In this document: one piece after another, positions 56,805 to 64,000 of the stretch | How positions within the stretch are numbered: position 1 is the stretch's first letter | How the letters are laid out: each line of letters begins with the position of its first letter | Source of the DNA: Pagrus major | Taxonomy: Eukaryota; Chordata; Actinopteri; Spariformes; Sparidae | DNA: 64,000 bases | Assembly (NCBI RefSeq): GCF_040436345.1 | Contig: NC_133236.1 | Span: 18,369,466-18,433,465 of the forward strand | Direction: 5' to 3' | The notes under the pieces: model-generated | Databases searched by the model: none | Told to the model about the DNA's origin: nothing | The model's input: only the letters and a program-made list of their open reading frames with translations | Position numbers and translations under genes: made by a program

Positions 56805-58684
56805 GTTTAATGTCTTTTTTTTTATGTAGTCTGGCGATGTACATATATGTTCTGCTGCTTTTCACTGTTCTGTTTTTATGGCGTAATTGTGATGACGAAT
56901 ATGACACAAAGAAAAAAACAAACCAGGACAAACTCATCTCCTGGCACTGTGAAACGAGTCAATAATTTATTTTTAGTGAGTTTGTCCATGTTTAGAAAAC
57001 CTGCATATACATTCTCATTTTGGTTTTAAAAACTATATTATTCATGCTGTGCCTCCCTCCTCACTCTCAGACTCTCTTTCGGAACGAACAAATGAAATGC
57101 TCCGTTACACACAGAATTAGGATTTCTCCTGGTTTGAATATTGTTTGAAATATTTGGGATTGTAAGTACACACCTCAACAAAATATACAACAAAGATCGA
57201 GTAGATTTTGACATTTTAATGCAGAAATGTTACATATTATATCTTTAAGTCATTTTTCAAACAAATAAGTCAGACTTTAGATTGTTCCAGCTTTTGGAAT
57301 ATGAGAATTTGCGACTTTCTCTCGTCTTAACATTACAATAAATTCAATATCTTTTGGTGCTGGATGGTTGATCAGACAACATAAGACATTTGGTTAAATC
57401 AGGGCATTTTTACTGTTTTCTTCTTTGTTTAATATACCAAACAGTTAAAGTTGCACTATGTAGTTTTGGGGAGAAAATTTAAGATCTTCATTGACTGATT
57501 TTTTAATTTTTATGCCTAAACAAACTACATAAACAAACTCTTCATTTCCATGACTGAATAAACAATAAATAAATAAGCAAACTGACCTTAAAGGACAACA
57601 CAATTTCATTTTATATTTAGCAGACCCTGCCACCTTTCTAGCCTCTAACAGTGTTCTGTGGACCTTATTTTCCTCTGAGAACAGCTTGTTTATTCAGTTA
57701 TGGAAAAAATAAATAGTTATGTTTGTGCTATTACCTCATTAATATTGAAAGTCTTTTAATTCTGAGTTTGAATTTCTTCTGCAAAACTTGATAGTGCCCC
57801 TTTAATCAAGAAAAATGAAGTTTGAAGTATTTAATAAGTGAGAGGAGTGAATTTTTCAGCAGAATTCAAAGAACAATATTGATTTTATTAAAGTTGTGTC
57901 ATTAGATGTTGTGACATTGAAAAGCTTGAACCGAAACATGAAATTGTAATAAATAAGTTCCTCAAGAATGTTTTGTTGTCTTGCCAAAACCTGTTGCTCT
58001 GATCCTGAAAGGAACCGTTTATGTAAATCAGGGTTGAAGGTTGTGGATTAGCACAGTTTTCAGCATTAAACGCCATTTAGAAGCAACATGTGAGCTTGTT
58101 TTCTCCCACTGCTGTTTGACAAGCTACATGTCACTTAATAGAGAGGCAGCCACTGCAGCTGAGGGGGACGCTGAGCTATTGGTTTTACAACCTGCCAGTG
58201 TTGGCCCCCTTGATCATGAGTGAGGCCTTAGACACCTTTTGCAGACATGAAAGGTCTGGCAGGAGCTTGGTGACAGCTGCATCCTCTGCCCAAATAACAA
58301 CTCAGTCCTAGACTAGGTTTTATTTTTTCTTCTTTTTTTTCCCTTCCTCGTTCCTTGATTGTTTTCCAGTGCAAATCAACTTGTCTTTCAAAACAAGTTG
58401 AGTCCTGTGTCATTTTCTTGTGAAGGATATTTTACAGTTGATGGACGGCTTGTCAAACTGGAAAACCTGCATTAGAAACCAGAAGCATTCATCCAGGTGG
58501 CAATAAATTTTAAGATGCAGTTCATGAAGACTTGACTTACAAACTACCCCTTGCTGATTCTGAACCATATATTCCAATATATATTTCAAGCAATGTGGCT
58601 CTGTGAGGCTCTAAGTCAAAAAATAATGCTGACTTGACTATAAACTTCCAGACTGAAGACACATGCAGGCCTGACTTGCCAGAG
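56805..58684. other. Intergenic region between gen1 and msgn1
   Basis: No gene was recognised. It holds one MITE (57445-57805) and otherwise AT-rich DNA. The right-hand part passes into the msgn1 regulatory region. Confidence 0.6.
57445..57805. mobile_element. MITE with ttaaagttgcactatgtag termini
   Basis: Left end ttaaagttgcactatgtagt; right end aacttgatagtgcccctttaa is its imperfect complement. The length is about 361 bp and it has no coding capacity. The layout resembles the MITE at 34699-35019 (TTAAAGGTGCA-type ends), but the interior is different. Confidence 0.6.
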
Positions 58685-58980
58685 AGGTGTGAAGCTCTCA
58701 GGTGAAACAGCATCCTCTCATTCCTTCATTAGACAAATCACATCAAACTGATAATTGTCGTCGTGCAGACTTTAAAGAGTAATTCCCCACAAAAGGAATC
58801 TAATTATTTTTCTTTCCATCACATTATCCGTCTATTTAGCCTTATTCACACCCCAGTGATAACGAACGACGTCCTTCGGGAAGGTCGCATTTTGGCACTT
58901 GAGGTTTTCTTTGAACTTTTTTTTTTTTTCGCCTGAGCTGTGAACCCATAAACCTCCGGAGATCTGCTTCTGTATAAAAA
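58685..58980 (+). promoter_or_regulatory. msgn1: msgn1 promoter: T-box sites, TCF/LEF site, TATA box
   Basis: A T-box half site aggtgtgaa lies at 58685-58693 on the plus strand, and ttcacacc, its minus-strand form, at 58845-58852. A TCF/LEF-type ctttgaa is at 58909-58915. A TATA box (tataaaaa) is at 58973-58980, placing the start site near 59005 and a 5' leader of under 40 bases. Mesogenin is a known direct target of Wnt/TCF and T-box factors in other vertebrates; use of these sites is inferred. Confidence 0.6.
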
Positions 58981-59031
58981 CGCTTTGGCAAAATCCCCCT
59001 CACAGAATCTGCCTGATGTCATCCTCGCTAC

Positions 59032-59484
59032 ATGGACGTCTGGAAGTCTCGGGATATTTCTAACATGAACCTGGAAGCTGTCACATCGAGAGTACTGTCT
59101 GAGTGGAGTAGCCTCGGAGAGGATCAGGACTCGCTTCAGTCCGCCTCACCGGAATCCTCCATGGACTCCAGCTGCTCTTCACCGGAGATGTGCTTCTCCA
59201 GCCGGCACCAGGACATCAGCGATCTGTCCGTCGGCTTCTCGGGACGCAGGGCGACTCCGGCATCGCAGAGGATGAGCAAGCCCAAGATGTCCACCAAAAG
59301 GCGCGTGAAGGCCAGCGAGAGGGAGAAGATGCGGATGAGGAGTCTTGCAGAGGCTTTGCACCAGCTCCGTGACTACCTGCCGCCGGACTACAGCAAGAGA
59401 GGACAACCCCTGACCAAGATACAAACCCTCAAATACACTATTGAATACATCAACAAGCTCTCAGACATCCTGAGCCGCGCGTAA
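59032..59484 (+). CDS. msgn1: Mesogenin 1, bHLH transcription factor (single exon, 150 aa)
   Basis: Drives presomitic mesoderm fate and progenitor exit from the tailbud, upstream of segmentation genes. The open frame is complete in one exon, as in other vertebrates. The N-terminal half is Ser/Glu/Asp-rich ([18 protein letters not shown] near 36). The bHLH occupies about residues 90-147: basic region [20 protein letters not shown], loop [15 protein letters not shown], helix 2 [18 protein letters not shown]. The RERxxMRxL-type basic region and the long loop beginning YLPP separate mesogenin/Mesp/pMesogenin from neurogenins. The start follows a TATA box by about 50 bases. Position next to gen1 matches human 2p24 (GEN1-MSGN1). 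Confidence 0.93.
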   Translation: MDVWKSRDISNMNLEAVTSRVLSEWSSLGEDQDSLQSASPESSMDSSCSSPEMCFSSRHQDISDLSVGFSGRRATPASQRMSKPKMSTKRRVKASEREKMRMRSLAEALHQLRDYLPPDYSKRGQPLTKIQTLKYTIEYINKLSDILSRA

Positions 59485-60117
59485 CGGACGTGCATGGACC
59501 ACTTTTACGCATCAGGTTAACTCTCATCTGGACATTTGATGGAGTTAGTTTTACATGCAATATCTTAAAGATAACTTAATGATTACATTTCATTTTTATG
59601 TTTTTCCTTCTATTTTTCAGCCCTTCCCTTGATGTAAATATTGTTTTTCGGGCATTTGGCAATTATTTTTGTATATGAGGCTGCCTGTGTTTGAATTATG
59701 AATTCAGTGTTTGGAAATTGAGTGTGCTGTTTGTTGATATGTATATTTTTCGCTGATGATATCTTGATGGGTATGAAATACAGCTTTACTGATGAAGACT
59801 CCAATATTCCTGTTTGCGTTAACAGAGAAACAGCTTGATACTGTTTTTAACCTCGTGTAGCCTACTTTGTTTACTGGTATATTTTAGGACTTAAATAGAT
59901 GCGTGTTATTTTAAGGTTTTGTTGTGTCTGAAAGCTATTAAATAATTAGTCCTTTTGTTTTTTGTAAATGAGTCCAGTTGTCTATCCAACTCTTCATGTG
60001 TTTTTTTTATATATAGAAAGGCTACATCAGGCGTATGTAACATGTTAACATAAATCCATTATATCAGATGCAGGTTTTATTCACAAACATGTTTTCTACT
60101 CAACCATCTTCAATAAA
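59485..60117 (+). terminator. msgn1: msgn1 3' UTR and polyadenylation signal
   Basis: AT-rich 3' sequence with several attta words, typical of unstable mRNAs. A canonical AATAAA is at 60112-60117 and an ATTAAA near 59938. Confidence 0.55.
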
Positions 60118-60179
60118 TCAGCGTTGTATGTTGAACTTGTGGCCCATTTAATTAATGACCCATCTTCAGGGTGAGCAGT

Positions 60180-60508
60180 ACAAGTAGAACGCACGTCAAC
60201 CCATTCGTCCAATCAGAATGTCAAACTAGCGAACGTAGGCGGGATCAGAACTACGTGTAGCCAATCAGACACCAGGATTCCTCCGGGTGGGCGTTGACTT
60301 TCACATAATGTGTCCCTCACAAAGAAATCCCAACCTGGGATGTGGGCTAGTCTGACGAAGCCGCCATTTCAAAACACGAAGGAGCTACAGAAGCTGTCGG
60401 AAATTTTGTACATTTTTTATTTTTCTAATATATTTTTTATTTTTCTTAGCAAATAGGAAAATTATATTACTTTTAGAATCTACCTCCTCGCTTGCATCAG
60501 CAACAAAA
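60180..60508 (+). promoter_or_regulatory. Promoter and non-coding first exon of the Arg/Gly-rich gene
   Basis: Two CCAAT boxes (ccaatcag near 60210 and 60262), several CpG sites, a ctccgggtgggcg GC/CACC box near 60282, and a YY1-type gccgccattt at 60360-60369, which usually sits at or just after the start site. The leader ends at a donor, caacaaaa|gtaagt (exon end 60508). The intron runs to 63151, just before the ATG. Confidence 0.6.
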
Positions 60509-61519
60509 GTAAGTCATCCATTTTCTCTACGTTTCACCAACGCGTTTGAAAATCACAGGAACGCCCCTCTCGTACATGACTAATGATAAAACACACATTT
60601 GTTATTCGGCTTATCTGTTTCGTATTTTGAAAAAAGATAACTGGTTATCCAAATGTCGAAAGCCTGCTTGAAGACGAGTTAAATGAAGCAACTTGTTTGG
60701 GAGACAACATCCTGCAAATCAGAGCTGCACTGGATGTAAACCCAGGAATTAGACACGGCCCTGCTGGTGCTCTGCATCATAATTTAGCCGGTTACTTACA
60801 CATTAGCTCTTAAAACTAACCAGTGTGTAAAACACTGACAGTATTATCTAAGGCTTGAAATGTATTTGTTGCACAGGAGCATCCAGCTTAATAATTGAGG
60901 TGACACAGCTCCAACCGCCTCTCAGGATCAGGATAAAAATGTTTCCGTGACGCTCAACGCACCTTTAAAATAACACTGATAATGTATGTGTACGTGACAG
61001 TCCTCCATGACGTGGTTACAGTCTTAATGGTGTCATGTTTCTTTCCATTGTCATTATGCATTTCAAGCTGCTGCTCCACAAAGCCTCGCGTTATTGTTAC
61101 CTCTACAACATACAGTAATATATGCAAGTAGAGGAGTCTGTATAGTAATGTATAGAGATACAGTTCACCACCAGACAGACCATAACTAAAACTGGATCAT
61201 TTGAATTTCATTGAGCTATGATGAATTGAAGGGCTTCTCCATATATTTTAGCTAGCTGCACCTTATAAACTGGCAACTGAGTGTACACATAGTTAAGAGA
61301 AAGTATATCAACTTTTTAATTTAGATACTGCATACATTTAAAATGTCTATAAAGATGCTAAAAATGTCTCAAACCCTGATATTATTGGCCTGATATTGGG
61401 ACATTTATATTATTTGGTTAGTTATCGGTACTGGTAAAATTAGAGCCAATAATATGTAGCCAAATTGATTTAATTGGCTTAACAAGCGCAGCATCTACAC
61501 AATCCAGTACAGTAGGTAA

Positions 61520-61995
61520 CAGTATGCACAAGGGCATGGCAGTATATAACAATATCACAATATTTTTAGGCCATATCAGGATATACGATGTATACCTGAA
61601 CCTTTGAAATCTTCTCAAAAGCACAACAAAAATCAAATATCACAACATTTTTTAACAAATAGGCCCTACTTCGATATCGATATTGCGACAATATTGTAGG
61701 GATGACTACAAAATACTTTCACAAAACACAAACCCAATTAGATTTCTGATCAATAATCATCAGTGAAAGGGGGATAATGATGACGTGGGTAAAGACAACT
61801 ATTAAAACAAGTAATAATAAAAAAAGTATAACAGTCTGGTAGGTCTAGAAAATTACATCACTTGACTTTAATGCCGTCTTTAAAACCAGTAGAAGACCAC
61901 ACACATCACGACGTAATGACATCCAAACTCAAAGACCATATATAGTCTCATATCACAATAATGATATATGTCTTGTATATTGCCATGCCCTAGTG
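61520..61995. mobile_element. Short inverted-repeat transposon, 'atatcacaatat' family, copy 2
   Basis: Shares with 21384-21780 the blocks aatatcacaatattttt, cttcgatatcgatattg, caataatcatcagtgaaa, gtgggtaaagacaa, aaattacatcacttgacttt and tatatagtctcatatcac, in the same order. The ends here are agggcatggcag and attgccatgcccta, an inverted pair. It lies in intron 1 of the gene at the right edge. Confidence 0.65.
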
Positions 61996-63151
61996 AGCAC
62001 CTTTACAGTTGGTTTCCACTCTGCCAATGAAGACAGAGATGAAGAAGAAGTGCAGCACGCATACAAATGTCAGGAGTTTTAACATAACAAATCTTATTAG
62101 AACTATGTAATCATCATCATCAATACTTGCTCACTACGTATTTGCCTTTTGTACCCTCAGGTGTGCAGTTACTACAGTTTAGGAATTTCGTTAATTTCAC
62201 ATTTGTGTATTTTAAAAAAGTTTTCTTATTGGTACTAGCCATGAGAAGCAGATAATTATTGGTTATTGGTATCCATACGCTGCATGCCTAATCTTGAGAT
62301 CATGTGAATTGCTGGCTCTTCAGCAAAAGTATCAGACACACTGCAAGCAAAACAAGTTTCAGGTGCGGCTTTCTGGGACGGTTGCTCCCTCAGGACAAAT
62401 TTTGTAAGTCATCTCACATTCCCCAAGTATGTTGAGTGGCAGGTTCGTGCTTAGTGTCCAACCCCCCTTACCTTTCCCCTACTATATATCACATAAGTCG
62501 TCAGTCTATCTATCAGTGTCGCAGATGCTGCGATGCAGTGTAACAGCTGTTATCCAGGCTTTGGGACTATTAATTTCCTCACTGTCAAGCTCTGACTTGC
62601 AGTTGTCCGTGCCTAACTTACGAATATGTCACCTGTTTCAATATGAGGCATGCACAGTCCATCACACCCAGTGACAGAGCAATGCAATGAATGCAACGCT
62701 GAGGTTTAATGTTTCCACAATCTGCTGAGTAAAATTGTGACAGCCTTGTGTCACATTGTAGAAATGCCTAAATATGTTGTTCATCAGTGATAATAAAGAA
62801 TTACCTCCTACAACATCAAAGAGTGATTCATCAGTTGTGCCTGCAAATGTGTTTTTCTACATATCAGATGAATCTTTGGGAATTAAGCTCCCATTTGTTA
62901 ACATCATGCTTGATTACCTCATAACTGCAGGGAACTTGCACCTTATTTCTGCATGAATTCATTTTTAAAATGGCAAAATGCCCTATTTTTTTTTCTCTTT
63001 CTGCAGTATGAATATTTTATATGTGGAAGCAAAATGCATGTAGAAATCTTTTTATGTCAAGGCAGGTATTGCAAATAGCATGTGTACAGGAAATATAACA
63101 ATTCTATTGTAACATAGGGCTGCATATTAATCTTGACCTGCATCCTTTCAG

Positions 63152-64000
63152 ATGGATGCAGACACAGAAGAAAAGATGACAGAAACTTCAAAACCTTCCA
63201 AGGATGAATCTGAGAAACCCACAATGGACAACAAAGCTCGGTCAGTCTTAAAGTTTCTTACAGCCTAATACTGCATTTATTTATTAGTACTGTATTTATG
63301 GTTTGTTAAAGTGCATGCTAATGGAAGGCAAAAACATGCCCTGCTGAAAACTGGAGTATATATATTTGCATTACATTGTTGCATTGTGTCATTTCTGGGT
63401 ATTGAAGGGAATCTTATCTCACTTCTTTTGGGTTTCGTCAATGTACAGAGTTGACTATTACAGCTATACATGATTGAACTTGGTCTAGTGGTTAAGTGGC
63501 AGTAACTGCCCTTACGTGGAGCCTCATATTCTGATTGTACTTGGTTTAACAGGCCAGACAGAATAAAAATGCTCCAGATAAACATCTCCAATCAAATTAA
63601 ACAGGCCCAAACTGAATGAAATTTCAATCGGTTGCAGAGGGGTAGTTTAAAACGATCAAAATAATAATTGTCCCATGCTAATGTACGTTTCTTCACTTAC
63701 CAAAGATGGCAGCTTTTAAGGTGAACTGGTCGTGAACTGCTAAGAGTTTGTTTTTATACAAATTCTTAGAAAACTCCACCCCATCACATGTAAACATTTG
63801 ACCCGAAGTCTTCTTTGATTTGTATTGATTTCAATATTGTCCATTCAAACCTAGCTAGTGTTTCTCATATTATTTTTTTTCTCCTCCTCAGGGGCCGTGG
63901 GTTTAAAGGTCGTGGTCGAGGGGGTCGGATGAATCGAGGTGGCATGCGTGGTGGGCGGGGCATGATGAAAGTGTTTGGTCCACCTGGACATGGGAGGGGA
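63152..64000 (+). CDS. Unidentified Arg/Gly-rich (RGG) protein, 5' part only
   Basis: The first coding exon is 63152-63240, starting with ATG right after the acceptor ctttcag. It encodes an acidic, Lys/Glu/Thr-rich start (MDADTEEKMTETSKPSKDES) and ends after CG (donor gtcagt). The next exon begins at 63892 after cctcctcag and is open to the window edge: RGRGFKGRGRGGRMNRGGMR, then GGRGMMKVFGPPGHGRG. RGG boxes like these bind RNA and are arginine-methylated. The acidic start followed by RGG and proline motifs suggests a nuclear RNA-binding or splicing/transcription factor (a TCERG1-like N-terminus was considered but not shown). The 3' part is outside the window. Confidence 0.75.

Noticed and set aside
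59179-59424. Minus-strand 81-codon frame opposite msgn1
   Set aside because: A shadow of the GC-richer msgn1 coding sequence with no independent support.

Overview
The window is nuclear DNA from a bony fish, most likely a percomorph teleost. It holds split vertebrate genes with GT-AG introns, many CA/GT and ATT microsatellites, and several copies of short inverted-repeat transposons, Tol2-like fragments and L2-type LINE tails that I know as typical of spiny-rayed fish. There is no operon, CRISPR array, rRNA or tRNA gene. Family names come from sequence I recognise. No database search was run.

Layout. From 1 to about 20.5 kb there is repeat-rich non-coding DNA, read here as the first coding intron of sesn1. 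The N-terminal coding exon of sesn1 (sestrin 1, minus strand) is at 20536-20805, and its probable CpG-rich promoter and 5' leader exon are near 22.5-22.9 kb. cep57l1 (centrosomal CEP57-like protein, plus strand, 11 coding exons) runs from 24390 to 28409. About 8 kb of repeats follow, including a 0.5 kb fold-back element. cd164 (endolyn, minus, 6 exons) occupies 36581-44882 and ppil6 (cyclophilin-like, minus, 8 exons) 45834-49137. gen1 (Holliday-junction resolvase, plus, 13 exons, 49584-56196) lies head-to-head with ppil6 across a promoter of about 450 bp. msgn1 (mesogenin 1, one exon) is at 59032-59484 behind a TATA box and T-box sites. The window ends inside a plus-strand gene for an Arg/Gly-rich protein that I cannot name.

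The order sesn1 - cep57l1 - cd164 - ppil6 matches human 6q21, and gen1 - msgn1 matches human 2p24. The ppil6/gen1 promoter is therefore a junction between two blocks that are separate in human. The genes do not form one pathway: stress signalling (sesn1), centrosome (cep57l1), lysosome/cell-surface sialomucin (cd164), probable cilium-linked cyclophilin (ppil6), recombination (gen1) and presomitic mesoderm specification (msgn1).

I found no clearly new biological system. The observations most worth checking are two well-formed exon-like units inside a gen1 intron that do not fit the gen1 frame, a GC-AG intron in ppil6, an RFX-type X-box in the ppil6/gen1 promoter, T-box and TCF sites upstream of msgn1, a CD164 that lacks the first mucin domain, and two long inverted repeats.
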